Below, piece by piece: positions 25,523 through 35,187 of a stretch of DNA of 64,000 nt. Source of the DNA: Chitinophaga oryziterrae. GTDB lineage: Bacteria; Bacteroidota; Bacteroidia; Chitinophagales; Chitinophagaceae. The notes under the pieces are model-generated. The model was not told where the DNA came from. It saw nothing but the letters and a program-made list of their open reading frames with translations, and searched no databases. How positions within the stretch are numbered: the first letter of the stretch is position 1; each line of letters opens with the position of its first letter. The translations under genes and the position numbers were made by a program. The stretch spans positions 124,001 to 188,000 of the forward strand of contig NZ_WRXO01000003.1 of NCBI RefSeq assembly GCF_009758125.1, in the 5' to 3' direction.

Positions 25523-26089
25523 ATGAAAACATCAATAGCACTCTTGTTTTTTATTCTGCTGACCGGATACGTGTCAAAGGCACAAGTACAGTATCAGCAA
25601 AGAAATGATTTTAATCTTACGGTAAGTGGTACATCTACCCTGCACGACTGGCAAATGAAAACCTCTAAAATAGCCTGTAATGCAACATTTACATTCTATG
25701 AAGATGGCGATCTGGGTGGTTTAACACTATTAAACTTCACAATGCCGGCAGAAAGCCTGAAAAGCGATCATACTGGTATGGATGATAACGCCTACCGGGC
25801 ATTGAAAACATCTAAGAATCCTACTATCACTTTTAATCTTACCAATGCTACGGTATCCTCTGATGGAAAAAAGATAACCTGTACGGGCAAACTATCGCTC
25901 GCAGGGGTCACAAAAGATATAGAGCTGACAGCCGCTGCAAAAGTAAATGCAGATAAAAGCATCAATATAAAAGGAAGTAAGAAACTCAATATGAGAGATT
26001 ACAATATTGATCCCCCTTCTTTTATGATGGGCGCCGTTAAAACCGGCGAAAATGTAACTGTTGATTTTAACCTAACATTCAGACAATAA
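25523..26089 (+). CDS. YceI-family periplasmic lipocalin-like protein
   Basis: A 188-residue protein with a signal peptide ending near residue 20 (VSKAQ). The mature part follows the YceI pattern: FNLTVSGTSTLHDWQM at the start, MDDNAYRALKTSKNPTITF in the middle, and TCTGKLSLAGVTKDIEL, with a closing strand VTVDFNLTFRQ. YceI proteins form an extended lipocalin-like barrel that binds polyisoprenoid or other long hydrophobic ligands. It starts the group YceI - outer-membrane barrel (11 bp downstream) - second YceI, suggesting a shared lipid or quinone-related ligand. Exact function unknown. Confidence 0.9.
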   Translation: MKTSIALLFFILLTGYVSKAQVQYQQRNDFNLTVSGTSTLHDWQMKTSKIACNATFTFYEDGDLGGLTLLNFTMPAESLKSDHTGMDDNAYRALKTSKNPTITFNLTNATVSSDGKKITCTGKLSLAGVTKDIELTAAAKVNADKSINIKGSKKLNMRDYNIDPPSFMMGAVKTGENVTVDFNLTFRQ

Positions 26090-26100
26090 AATATATTTTT

Positions 26101-27486
26101 ATGAAATCAAAATACTTATTACTAACAGTTCTTCTTTCTCCCGTAGCGCTGATGGCACAACAACAGCCCAGGGTCGCTAACCTGAGAGCTTATGATCAGA
26201 GTGGGATCAATGTTTTTGAAGATCCCAAAGATACAGCGGCAATATTTGACGGATTAAAAGTAAAGTTTGGTGCAGGCTTCACCCAACAGTTCCAGAATCT
26301 GAAGCATAAAAACCCGGATGCATTGAATAATAATGTGGGAGCTTACTCTAATGGCGTATCTACTCCGGGTAATAAGCTGAAAGTAATTACAGCAGGCTTC
26401 CAGACAGCACAGGCGAACCTTTATATGGATGTGCAGCTGGCAGATGGTATCCGGTTAAATGTAACCTCTTATCTGTCTTCCAAACACCATAATGAAACCT
26501 GGGTAAAAGGAGGGTACTTACAGTTTGATAAACTACCCTTTAAAGGACAGATATGGACTGATATCATGAAAGTCACTACTATTAAAGTGGGTCACTATGA
26601 AGTGAACTATGGCGATGCGCATTTCCGCAGGAGTGATGGTGGACAGGCTTTATACAATCCTTTCATGGAAGGGAATATTATGGATGCATATTCTACAGAA
26701 ATTGGTGGTGAAATTTATGTGAAAAAGAACGGATGGTTTGGAATGGTAGGTGCTACAAACGGGATGATCAAAGGAAATGTGGACTCCTTATATGCAGCCA
26801 AGAATTCCGATGGGGATCTGCATAAATCTCCCAGTATTTTGCTGAAAGCGGGATTTGATAAAAAGATAGCAAAAGATTTACGTGTAAGGGTAAGTGCATC
26901 TTATTATGGCAATCAGAGCAGTGGGGGAAATGTGTTGTATGGTGGTGACCGTTCCGGATCCAATTATCAGTTTGCGATGGAAGAAAACTCTGCAAATCCC
27001 AGCAGTACAACAGGAGCGGGTACCCCGCTGGCTTTCTCCGGCCGTTTTAATCCCGGATTCAGTAAGAAAGTAAACGCTGTAATGCTGAACGGATTCTTAA
27101 AAGCAAAAGGCCTGGAATTGTTCGGTACATATGAAACAGCCTCTGGTCGTACCGCAAGCGAAACTTCCACCAGGAGCGCCAACCAGTATGCAGTGGATGC
27201 AGTATATCGTTTCCTGAAAGATGAGAAACTTTTTATAGGAGCACGTTATAATGCAGTAAGTGCAAGGCTGGCAAATAATGCGGCCGGTACAGGGGCAGGT
27301 GCCATCGTTTACACAGGTGATGTAAAAGTAAACCGTTTTGCAGCAGCAGCAGGCTGGTTCCTTACACGGAACGTTTTACTGAAAGGCGAATATGTTATCC
27401 AGCAATATAAAGATTTCCCAGTGGCAGACTATCGTGCCGGTGGCCAGTTCAATGGCTATGTGATCGAGGCGGTTGTCGGTTTCTAA
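26101..27486 (+). CDS. Outer-membrane beta-barrel (porin-like) protein
   Basis: A 461-residue exported protein; the signal peptide ends ALMAQ near residue 20. The mature part alternates short polar turns with amphipathic strands and ends in a hydrophobic strand with terminal Phe (GYVIEAVVGF), typical of outer-membrane barrels. Residues ~50-75 contain KFGAGFTQQFQNLKHK. The overall layout resembles porin-like proteins of Bacteroidota that are annotated as hypothetical. It lies 11 bp after the YceI gene and is followed by a terminator, so these two form a two-gene operon. Transport substrate unknown. Confidence 0.75.
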   Translation: MKSKYLLLTVLLSPVALMAQQQPRVANLRAYDQSGINVFEDPKDTAAIFDGLKVKFGAGFTQQFQNLKHKNPDALNNNVGAYSNGVSTPGNKLKVITAGFQTAQANLYMDVQLADGIRLNVTSYLSSKHHNETWVKGGYLQFDKLPFKGQIWTDIMKVTTIKVGHYEVNYGDAHFRRSDGGQALYNPFMEGNIMDAYSTEIGGEIYVKKNGWFGMVGATNGMIKGNVDSLYAAKNSDGDLHKSPSILLKAGFDKKIAKDLRVRVSASYYGNQSSGGNVLYGGDRSGSNYQFAMEENSANPSSTTGAGTPLAFSGRFNPGFSKKVNAVMLNGFLKAKGLELFGTYETASGRTASETSTRSANQYAVDAVYRFLKDEKLFIGARYNAVSARLANNAAGTGAGAIVYTGDVKVNRFAAAAGWFLTRNVLLKGEYVIQQYKDFPVADYRAGGQFNGYVIEAVVGF

Positions 27487-27510
27487 GAGGGATCATTTAC
27501 ACGATTACGA

Positions 27511-27542
27511 GTCAGAATGCTTCAGGCATTCTGACTTTTTTT
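27511..27542 (+). terminator. Terminator after the porin-like gene
   Basis: A 10-bp perfect stem (GTCAGAATGC, loop TTCAG, GCATTCTGAC) is followed by seven T residues. It lies 24 bp after the porin stop and ends 16 bp before the second YceI gene, so the latter needs its own promoter or partial read-through. Confidence 0.92.
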
Positions 27543-27558
27543 CTGAAAAACAGGTATT

Positions 27559-28131
27559 ATGGATGTCAGGACCTTACTGTTTCTTTTTGCATTTATTCCT
27601 TCACTGGAAAAGGTGAGATGGGTGGCTAAGGGTGGATCATTAAAAGTAGATGGTACTACCAACGTGAATAAGTTCAGTTGTCAGGTAAGAGATTACAATC
27701 ATCCTGATACCCTTACATTTTACCCTGCACCCCAGTCTGTACAGATGTCCGGGTCTGTAAAGCTGCCAGTAATGAGTTTTGATTGTATGAACGGGGCTAT
27801 GACAGATGGATTACGTAAGGCGCTAAATGCAAAAGAATTCCCCCGCCTGAGTATTACCTTTTTATCGCTGGAAAAGTATCCTGTGCTTAAATCTGCGGAA
27901 GAGAGCATCAGAGGGACAGTAAATATTGAAATGGCGGGGGTTTCAAAAAAGGTAGCTGTCAACTACCGTATTCTTATGGATGATCAGCAGGTAATACATC
28001 TGGTAGGTAATCAAACAATTCTATTTACGTCTTTTGGATTGATCCCTCCACGGAAGCTGGGAGGAATGATCAGAACAGATGATCAGTTGCAGGTGGAATT
28101 CCATATCAGTTTTAAGGTACTTAAGGATTGA
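27559..28131 (+). CDS. Second YceI-family protein
   Basis: A 190-residue protein with a short hydrophobic N-terminus (VRTLLFLFAFIP) that could act as a signal peptide. The YceI features are weaker than in the first copy but readable: SLKVDGTTNVNKFSC, then GLRKALNAKEFPRLSITF and RGTVNIEMAGVSKKVAVNY, closing with DQLQVEFHISFKV. The two YceI proteins differ strongly, so this is not a recent duplication. Its 3' end overlaps a convergent membrane-protein gene by 11 bp. Confidence 0.82.
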   Translation: MDVRTLLFLFAFIPSLEKVRWVAKGGSLKVDGTTNVNKFSCQVRDYNHPDTLTFYPAPQSVQMSGSVKLPVMSFDCMNGAMTDGLRKALNAKEFPRLSITFLSLEKYPVLKSAEESIRGTVNIEMAGVSKKVAVNYRILMDDQQVIHLVGNQTILFTSFGLIPPRKLGGMIRTDDQLQVEFHISFKVLKD

Positions 28132-28528
28132 TTCTGGCGAAGATAATCCCTGCAATGACAGATTGTGTTAATCCGTAGAGAAACCAGCTTAAAACGATCG
28201 GAATAGTGATATCCAGGGAACTGAAGGTAATCCACATCACAGGTAATAAGGCCACAATGGCATAAACGCATCCGAATTCTACTCCTCTCAATATAAAAGA
28301 CCCTTTGAACATCCCCTTGAGTCTTTCCCAGAACCAGGACAATGCAAAGCTGAGAACAAAGGCATGCGCATAAAATAAAAGGTCCCTGCTGCCATCGGAG
28401 TTAAACAGGGGATTGTTATAATCAACAAAAAGTGAAGGGAAGAATTTTACTGCCAGATACAGGCCACCATAACTGATAAGGGAAAGGATGCATCCGGCGG
28501 ATAATCCTGATAACAGTATTTTTTTCAT
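28121..28528 (-). CDS. Four-helix membrane protein of unknown function
   Basis: A 135-residue protein starting at ATG 28526-28528. An upstream ATG at 28574-28576 in the same frame would add a polar extension and is less likely. Four hydrophobic segments are visible: ILLSGLSAGCILSLISYGG, LLFYAHAFVLSFALSWFW, GCVYAIVALLPVMWITF and IVLSWFLYGLTQSVIAGI. No functional motif is recognised. It is convergent with the YceI gene, with an 11-bp 3' overlap. Confidence 0.68.
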   Translation of the reverse strand: MKKILLSGLSAGCILSLISYGGLYLAVKFFPSLFVDYNNPLFNSDGSRDLLFYAHAFVLSFALSWFWERLKGMFKGSFILRGVEFGCVYAIVALLPVMWITFSSLDITIPIVLSWFLYGLTQSVIAGIIFARINP

Positions 28529-28672
28529 CACGTAAAAGTACTGTTTTTGAATGTCTTCATGTATGATAAGGATCATCCTGTTTCCTTATTCACATCATTT
28601 ACAGGATAGATCATGGTTTCCGATCTTTAGCAGAAATTAATTGTGCCTGGTTAAATCCTAAAAAATAGTATT

Positions 28673-30208
28673 ATGGAAAAGAAAGCATACCTGGTTGGGA
28701 GTGGTATTGCCTCAATGGCAAGTGCTGCTTATATGATCCGGGATGGCAATATGCCTGGTAAGAACATTCATATTTTTGATGCAGTAGGTTTAAAAGGTGG
28801 CAGCCTGGACGGTGCCGGTACTCCTGATAAAGGTTATGTATTGCGTGGAGGCCGGATGCTGAATTTCTCTTATGTATGTACGTACGACCTCTTGTCGTTC
28901 ATTCCTTCGCTGACAGACCCCGAGAAGACAGTGCTGGACGAGATAGAGCTTTTTAATGAAAAGTTCAGAACAGCATCCAAAGCAAGAGTGATAGCGAACG
29001 GTGAGATTACAGATGTAACATCTATGGGCTTTAGTCATAAAGACCGGCTGGACCTTATAGAGATCATGTTGCATGGAGAGGATCATCTTGGAGAGAAACG
29101 TATCTCTGATTGTTTCCATCCTTCTTTCTTTGAAACGAATTTCTGGTATATGTGGTGTTCCATGTTTGCCTTTGAGCCATGGCATAGTGCGGTGGAATTT
29201 AAGCGTTACCTGCACAGGTTTGTGCATGAATTTCCACGTATCAATACCCTGTCAGGAGTAGACCGTACTCCTTATAATCAATATGATTCTATTGTATTAC
29301 CATTGGTGAAGTGGCTGGGTGAACAGGGCGTAGTTTTTGAAATGTGTACACAGGTGACAGACCTGGAATTCAGTCCTGCGAAATTTGTAAAAAGAATTCA
29401 TCATTCTAAAGGGACTGTTACCGTAAATGAAAGCGATATAGTGTTTGTTACGATTGGTTCTATGACAGCCGCATCTACTCTGGGTTCCATGACGGCCGCG
29501 CCGGTGTTGAATACGCAGAAACCGGTTGACTGGGCATTGTGGGAAAAGATTGCACTGGACAGGCCGGAATTCGGGAATCCCTCTGTGTTTGATAGCCGTA
29601 TTGAAGAATCTAAATGGGAATCATTTACAGTTACTTTCCGCGATCCGCGGTTTTTTCAGCTGATGGAAGAATTTTCCGGTAATGAAGCAGGTTCAGGCGG
29701 GCTGGTCACCTTTAAGGATTCGAATTGGTTGATGTCTATCGTGCTGGCGCATCAGCCTCACTTTATTAATCAGCCCGCAAATATACAGGTATGCTGGGGA
29801 TATGGCTTATTCCCGGATAAGGTGGGGAATTATGTACAGAAAAAAATGAGCGAATGTACCGGTGAAGAGATTATGAGAGAGCTGCTGGGACATCTTAAGT
29901 TTGATGAAAGTATTTTGAACACATGTATCTGCATCCCCTGTATGATGCCTTACATTACCAGTCAGTTTTTAACAAGGAGCAAAGGAGACAGGCCACAGGT
30001 GATACCTGAAGGATATCCTAATATTGCATTTATCGGGCAGTTCTGTGAAATACCGGACGATGTGGTTTTTACAGTGGAGTATTCTGTACGTGCTGCACAG
30101 ACCGCTGTATATGCATTATTAAATATCGATAAGAAACCTGTACCCATGTATAAGGGAGATCATGACCCAAAAGTATTATTCAATGCTGTGAAAACTTCCC
30201 TTAAATAG
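28673..30208 (+). CDS. Oleate hydratase (fatty acid double-bond hydratase)
   Basis: A 511-residue flavoprotein of the oleate hydratase (myosin-cross-reactive antigen) family. The FAD-binding motif is LVGSGIASMASAAYMIRDG (residues 7-25). The signature RGGRMLNFSYVCTYDLL, with its catalytic-region residues, is present, as are FWYMWCSMFAFEPWHSA and the C-terminal GQFCEIPDDVVFTVEYSVR. The reaction adds water to the cis-9 double bond of oleate to give 10-hydroxystearate, often a detoxification step. It is shorter than the ~590-640-residue enzymes and lacks the extra C-terminal region, as in smaller family members. The gene downstream starts 13 bp later, so both may share a transcript, although the functions look unrelated. 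Confidence 0.92.
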   Translation: MEKKAYLVGSGIASMASAAYMIRDGNMPGKNIHIFDAVGLKGGSLDGAGTPDKGYVLRGGRMLNFSYVCTYDLLSFIPSLTDPEKTVLDEIELFNEKFRTASKARVIANGEITDVTSMGFSHKDRLDLIEIMLHGEDHLGEKRISDCFHPSFFETNFWYMWCSMFAFEPWHSAVEFKRYLHRFVHEFPRINTLSGVDRTPYNQYDSIVLPLVKWLGEQGVVFEMCTQVTDLEFSPAKFVKRIHHSKGTVTVNESDIVFVTIGSMTAASTLGSMTAAPVLNTQKPVDWALWEKIALDRPEFGNPSVFDSRIEESKWESFTVTFRDPRFFQLMEEFSGNEAGSGGLVTFKDSNWLMSIVLAHQPHFINQPANIQVCWGYGLFPDKVGNYVQKKMSECTGEEIMRELLGHLKFDESILNTCICIPCMMPYITSQFLTRSKGDRPQVIPEGYPNIAFIGQFCEIPDDVVFTVEYSVRAAQTAVYALLNIDKKPVPMYKGDHDPKVLFNAVKTSLK

Positions 30209-30221
30209 CTAACTTTAATCT

Positions 30222-32111
30222 ATGGGTATAGATAATATGTTGATGCAGGATTTATCCTATGGAACCTCGAGGGAATACCTGGTGGTATCTTATGCAGGCG
30301 GCTACGCAGCAGCTACTATTTCAGGGTGTAATACAAGGAAATATCACGGACTGCTGGTAGCACCGCAGCCTCAGCTGGATGGAAATGATCATGTGTTATT
30401 GTCTGCATTAGCGGAGACGGTATCCTGTAAAGATAAGATGTTCCCATTAGGGGTACACCGTTATCCCGGGCAGTATAATCCTGATGGCCATGCATTCATT
30501 ACCTTATTTTCAGCAGATCCTGTACCGTGCTGGACATTCAAAATGGGAGATGCTGTTATTACAAAAGAGTTGCTGATGGATGAATCAGAAAACCGGGTAT
30601 CTATACGATATATATTAAAGGAAGGTCCTTTATCTGTTTCATTACAGCTACAGCCTTTTGTAGCATTCAGGAATATGCATACAGTAGGGAAAGCCAATTC
30701 ATTTGCCAATCTTTCCGTAAACGCAATTGATAATGGTGTTCAGATGAGATTGTACGAAGGTTATGACCCTCTTTTCATGCAGGTAACAGGAAATGCTGTT
30801 TTTACGAATAATGGTTACTGGTATTATAATGCAGAATATGCAGTGGAGCAGGAGCGGGGATATGAATCTCACGAAGACCTGTATGCACCCGGGCATTTTG
30901 AAGTAACGCTGACGAAAGAACAGCCTGTTGTTTTTACTGCAGGATTATCTCTCAATAATAAATTTAATTTTAGAGTGCCTGCGTCTGCAAAGACAATGAA
31001 AGAACGTTTGCTGAAAGCTGCAAAGCAGTTTATCATCAACACCGACCATGGTGTTGCTATCAGGGCCGGTTATTACTGGTTTGGCAGTTGGGGACGTGAT
31101 AGCTGTATTGCACTACCCGGATTAACATTGCTCACGGGTAATGTACCGGTGTTTGCACAGGTGGTGGAAACATTACAGGCAGGTTTGAACAATGGTTTAT
31201 TGTCCAACGCCGGAATAGGTGAACATGCTTTATATAATACGGTAGATGCTTCTTTGTGGTTTGTATGGAGTTTACAGCAGTATAATGTAAAGATCTGGGC
31301 TACGTATAAAGAAGCACTTTCCAGTATCCTGTATAATTACCGGCAGGGTACGCTGTTTGGCATAAAGATGCTGGACAATGGTTTGATTACTGCCGGAGAA
31401 GAAGGCGTCGCACTTACCTGGATGGATGCTGTTATTGGCGGTGTACCTGTAACACCACGCAGGGGAGTGGTAGTGGAAATAAATGCGTTGTGGTATAATG
31501 CTGTTTGCTTCTGCCTTGAAGCTGCCCGTAATGAAGGTGATGAGGCGTTTGTGAAAGAGTGGGAAACATTGCCTGCAAAGATAGCCGCTTCTTTTATAGA
31601 TGTTTTCTGGAATGAGGAGAAGCAATACCTGGCAGATGTGGAGAATGACTGGTCTGTACGTCCTAACCAGATCTTTGCGGTATCGTTGCCTTTTACGCCA
31701 TTGAAACCTCATATGCAGAAAGCTGTTGTGGATAAGGTTAGGAATGAGTTGCTGACGCCACGGGGGTTACGTACTTTATCTCCTTTGGATGAACGTTACA
31801 GTGGGCATTATGGCGGAGACCAGGGGAGCCGTGATCATTCCTATCACCAGGGGGCAGTATGGCCCTGGTTACTGGCGCATTTTACAGAGGCGTATTTACG
31901 TACAGACAAAGAAGCCGCATTGCCCTTACTAGAAGAGCTGTATGAAGGAATGTCAGATACACTGGAGGAATGTTGTCTATATTCCGTACCGGAAATATTT
32001 GATGGTAATTTTCCTTATAAGGCAGGAGGTGCGGTGGCTCAGGCATGGAGTGTAGCGGAGTTAATCAGGATGGAACATATTATCAATACATACAAAAGGC
32101 CTGTCAGTTGA
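30222..32111 (+). CDS. Glycogen debranching-type amylo-alpha-1,6-glucosidase (GDE_N_bis + GDE_C)
   Basis: A 629-residue cytosolic protein. The N-terminal beta-sandwich begins REYLVVSYAGGYAAATISGCNTRKYHGLLVAP, split here as usual in GH133-type enzymes. The (alpha/alpha)6 catalytic domain starts near residue 255, with FGSWGRDSCIALPGL supplying the catalytic Asp. Later GYAAAT-type and GGDQGSRDHSYHQGAVWPWL motifs complete the active site, the latter with the second acidic region. It should remove alpha-1,6-linked glucose at glycogen branch points. No glycogen genes lie nearby. It follows oleate hydratase by 13 bp and is closed by a terminator. Confidence 0.9.
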   Translation: MGIDNMLMQDLSYGTSREYLVVSYAGGYAAATISGCNTRKYHGLLVAPQPQLDGNDHVLLSALAETVSCKDKMFPLGVHRYPGQYNPDGHAFITLFSADPVPCWTFKMGDAVITKELLMDESENRVSIRYILKEGPLSVSLQLQPFVAFRNMHTVGKANSFANLSVNAIDNGVQMRLYEGYDPLFMQVTGNAVFTNNGYWYYNAEYAVEQERGYESHEDLYAPGHFEVTLTKEQPVVFTAGLSLNNKFNFRVPASAKTMKERLLKAAKQFIINTDHGVAIRAGYYWFGSWGRDSCIALPGLTLLTGNVPVFAQVVETLQAGLNNGLLSNAGIGEHALYNTVDASLWFVWSLQQYNVKIWATYKEALSSILYNYRQGTLFGIKMLDNGLITAGEEGVALTWMDAVIGGVPVTPRRGVVVEINALWYNAVCFCLEAARNEGDEAFVKEWETLPAKIAASFIDVFWNEEKQYLADVENDWSVRPNQIFAVSLPFTPLKPHMQKAVVDKVRNELLTPRGLRTLSPLDERYSGHYGGDQGSRDHSYHQGAVWPWLLAHFTEAYLRTDKEAALPLLEELYEGMSDTLEECCLYSVPEIFDGNFPYKAGGAVAQAWSVAELIRMEHIINTYKRPVS

Positions 32112-32128
32112 CAGACCTTCTGTTTTTT
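32096..32128 (+). terminator. Probable terminator overlapping the debranching-enzyme stop
   Basis: AAGGcCTGTC, loop AGTT, GACAGaCCTT forms a stem with one mismatch. After TC-G it runs into six T residues. It includes the TGA stop at 32109-32111 and separates the gene from the convergent lipoprotein gene. Confidence 0.65.
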
Positions 32129-32145
32129 ATATATGGATGAAAGGC

Positions 32146-32994
32146 TTAGCGATGAATTTTACTTAATTTATAACTGGCGCCTAATTGAAAACTCTCTGCA
32201 TGTTCTGTTGCGTTTATTTGTGTAAATACTGTGAACTTAGGACGTGAATACTGGAATGTGGTAGAGAAATATAAAGGCACCACATAAGTTGTGCTTCGAT
32301 AAGCTTTTCCTAATTCAATTGTTCTATACAAGGAGCTTCCTAAAGCCCATTTTATACCAAAAGCATTTTGTCTCTTTTTGAAAACCAGTTCACTGGTTAA
32401 TCCTATATATCCATAGTGATCATTTTTTGATATCGCAGTGGCCGAAGAATCCGGCATACTTTTTCTGAAATTCAAATAATCACCCCATTCTTTCCCTATA
32501 GATGTTTCTACTCCAAGAACTCTCCATTCATGTCCTCTGCGTAGTGGCATTACGAGATTTATACCGCCTGCCAGTCCGGCTCCTGCAAAGTATTTATGTC
32601 CTCCCAGTATTTTACTCAAATCTGCATTTGCATAATTACCGTAATAGTGAAGGGAGTCGAAACGGGTTACTTCATAAGTCCCTGTTGTAAAAGAGGCGCC
32701 ATAATAAGCCTGAAAATACTTAGATGTATGGCTCCTGTGAAATGAGAACTGAAAAGCTTTCAGATTATCTGACAGCCGCTTCTCATTGTCATATGTATAA
32801 TATTGATCGTTTGGGGCACCGGCCGTAAATGTAGCGCTGAAATAAGTAGCAGATTTTGCAGAATCCGCTAGCAATGGTTTTGCATAATAAGTAGTAGCAT
32901 TTCCATTGAACGGACTCAAATAATAAGATTTTCTTGCGCAGCCACTAAAAACAACAGGTACCAGTATAAAAAACAGGGTAGAGTTTTTATTCAT
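32146..32994 (-). CDS. Beta-rich lipoprotein, unknown function
   Basis: A 282-residue lipoprotein with lipobox FSGC (Cys19). The mature part is rich in Tyr, Ser and alternating hydrophobic residues. It ends in strand-like segments (FTVFTQINATEHAESFQLGASYKLSKIHR region), which resemble an outer-membrane barrel protein anchored by lipid. No known motif is recognised. It stands alone between a convergent gene and the divergent GH5 gene, so it has its own promoter within 32995-33149. Confidence 0.65.
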   Translation of the reverse strand: MNKNSTLFFILVPVVFSGCARKSYYLSPFNGNATTYYAKPLLADSAKSATYFSATFTAGAPNDQYYTYDNEKRLSDNLKAFQFSFHRSHTSKYFQAYYGASFTTGTYEVTRFDSLHYYGNYANADLSKILGGHKYFAGAGLAGGINLVMPLRRGHEWRVLGVETSIGKEWGDYLNFRKSMPDSSATAISKNDHYGYIGLTSELVFKKRQNAFGIKWALGSSLYRTIELGKAYRSTTYVVPLYFSTTFQYSRPKFTVFTQINATEHAESFQLGASYKLSKIHR

Positions 32995-33103
32995 GGAGAG
33001 TTATTAGGTGAGTACCAAATTAGTACATTCTGCAAAGCGAAAGGAGCATTGCATGGAATTTAACATATTTTAAGGACGATGTTAATATTTTATAAAAATT
33101 CCT

Positions 33104-33133
33104 TTTGGGTTGTAACATTTAGCAGTATCTTTT
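33104..33133 (+). promoter_or_regulatory. Bacteroidota-type promoter for GH5 gene
   Basis: TTTG at 33104-33107, an 18-bp spacer, then TATCTTTT at 33126-33133 agrees with the -33/-7 consensus except the last base. It is 16 bp upstream of the ATG at 33150, implying a very short leader. Confidence 0.45.
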
Positions 33134-33149
33134 AGTTCAATTATCCGTT

Positions 33150-34775
33150 ATGAAGAAAATCGCTTTACTATTCTTATTGCTGGTACCTTCTGCAGGCCGT
33201 AGCCAGGGATTTTTACATACTTCAGGTACAAATATTGTCAATGCGCAGGGGAAGAATGTGTTACTGCGTGGAATGGGGCTTGGCGGCTGGATGCTGCAGG
33301 AAGGGTATATGCTGCATGTTCCCGGAGAAGGGCAGCAGCATAAGATCCGTGCAAGGATTGAAGCACTGATCGGAATAGACAAAACCAACGCTTTTTATGA
33401 TGCCTGGATCTCCAACAATACTACCCGCACAGATATCGATTCCCTGAAAGCATGGGGATTTAATTCTGTACGTCTTCCGATGCACTATAACATGTATAAA
33501 GGGTTCACTATCATTGATACGCTGCTTTCCTGGTGTAAGGCAAGAGGGATGTATCTCATCTTAGACCTGCATGCCGCTCCGGGTGGACAGGGGAATGACC
33601 TCAATATTTCCGACCGTGACGGTACTAAACCTGCTTTGTGGGATAATGAAGCCGATAAGCAGAAAACGATCGCCCTGTGGAAGAAGATTGCGGCCCATTA
33701 CAAAGACGAGCCTAACATCGCCGCATATGATATCCTCAACGAACCTAACTTCGGATTTGATGACCCGGTGAACGATAAAAACGGTATTAAAGAGCAGCAT
33801 AATATCCCCCTTAAAAAGCTCATGCAGGATATTACGGCTGCGATCCGCGAAGTCGATAAGAAACATATCATCATTATTGAAGGCAATGGCTGGGGAAACA
33901 ACTACAATGGCATTCTCCCTCCCTGGGATAATAATATCGTGCTGAGTTTTCATAAGTACTGGAATGCGAATGACCTGCATTCTATCCAGCATATCCTCGA
34001 CTTTCGTAAAAAGTATAATGTACCTGTGTGGATAGGAGAAACCGGAGAGAACTCTAATGTATGGTTTACGGAGGCGATCCGTCTCTTTGAGCAGAATAAC
34101 ATTGGCTGGTCCTGGTGGCCATTGAAGAAGATGGGTAACAGCAACCCTTTAGAGATCCCTTCAAATGATGGTTATCAGCAGATCCTGAATTACTGGAACG
34201 GCAAAGGGGACAAACCTACAGAGGCCACTGCTTTTACTGCCTTAATGGAGCTGGCCTCTGCCAGTAACATCAGTAATAACATCCTGCACAGAGATGTCAT
34301 AGATGCGATGATGCGTCAGCCTTATTCTTCTCAGACCAGGCCATTTGCTGCCAACATCATCACAGATCATACTGTCATACAAGCTGTTGACTATGACCTG
34401 GGCATTAATGGCGCTGCATACTACGACCTGGATACGGCCAATTACCGGCTTTCCAATCCCCAAATGACCATTGGTAACCGTGGCCGGGCATATCGCAATG
34501 ATGGGGTGGATATTGCCGCTGTAAAGGATAGCGCAGACTGCTATTATGTAACGAACATCGGTAGGGGGGAGTGGTTGCAGTATACTGTTTTCATCAGGAA
34601 AAAAGGCAATTACACCATACAGCTGGTCAATACCGGCAAACTAAGTATCACTGTTGCAGGCAAGAAAGGTGCGATTATCAAAAACGTGCCTTTAAACGAA
34701 GGTAGTCTGAAATTAAGAGTGCGTGCAGAAGAAGGTGGGGGAGATTTCAAGGAAATCCGGTTTGATCGTAATTAG
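33150..34775 (+). CDS. GH5 endoglucanase-like glycoside hydrolase with C-terminal CBM6
   Basis: A 541-residue secreted enzyme; the signal peptide ends near GRSQG (residue 19). The GH5 TIM barrel covers ~20-370: LRGMGLGGWM at the start, the acid/base Glu198 in ILNEPNFG, the HKYW segment, and the nucleophile Glu297 in IGETGEN. The C-terminal region (~410-541) matches a family 6-type carbohydrate-binding module: YDLGINGAAYYD, YRNDGVDIA, RGEWLQYTV and a final FKEIRFD. It probably hydrolyses a beta-linked glucan or mannan outside the cytoplasm. It is monocistronic with no SusCD nearby. Subfamily and substrate remain open. Confidence 0.9.
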   Translation: MKKIALLFLLLVPSAGRSQGFLHTSGTNIVNAQGKNVLLRGMGLGGWMLQEGYMLHVPGEGQQHKIRARIEALIGIDKTNAFYDAWISNNTTRTDIDSLKAWGFNSVRLPMHYNMYKGFTIIDTLLSWCKARGMYLILDLHAAPGGQGNDLNISDRDGTKPALWDNEADKQKTIALWKKIAAHYKDEPNIAAYDILNEPNFGFDDPVNDKNGIKEQHNIPLKKLMQDITAAIREVDKKHIIIIEGNGWGNNYNGILPPWDNNIVLSFHKYWNANDLHSIQHILDFRKKYNVPVWIGETGENSNVWFTEAIRLFEQNNIGWSWWPLKKMGNSNPLEIPSNDGYQQILNYWNGKGDKPTEATAFTALMELASASNISNNILHRDVIDAMMRQPYSSQTRPFAANIITDHTVIQAVDYDLGINGAAYYDLDTANYRLSNPQMTIGNRGRAYRNDGVDIAAVKDSADCYYVTNIGRGEWLQYTVFIRKKGNYTIQLVNTGKLSITVAGKKGAIIKNVPLNEGSLKLRVRAEEGGGDFKEIRFDRN

Positions 34776-35187
34776 AATCGGTATCTCCTAAGTAAATTAC
34801 GCTATCTACTAAATAACATGGTACCTGCTGATGTATTTTTGAATCCGAAAGCGATATTTTTTTTACTGCATTGTATCTGTAACCTAAAGAAAGCCTTGTG
34901 AGACACTATGCCATTGATATTACCATTACAGATCACTTGAGTTTACATTCTTTTTAATCGGGCTCTCTAATGGCCCATCTGGAAACTTATATTTAAACCT
35001 GTTTAAACTTCTTAAACAGATATAGACACATCTATGTATTCAAACTAATAATATTCTACGATATTAAGTTGTTAACAACATGCTGCCTGTGCTTGCAAGA
35101 ATAGGTAGTAATGGGGAAGCTGAAAACCATTGAAAGAGTAGGCATAATCTAAAGTTTAGCCTTTTGATTTACAAAGGCAACTATTTT
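34776..35187. other. 412-bp intergenic region with one small palindrome
   Basis: No gene is visible in any frame. The clearest structure is CTGTTTAA-acttc-TTAAACAG at 34999-35019 (8-bp arms), which may be an operator for the secreted-peptide gene at 35188. The rest is AT-rich without recognised motifs. No terminator was found after the GH5 stop. Confidence 0.5.
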
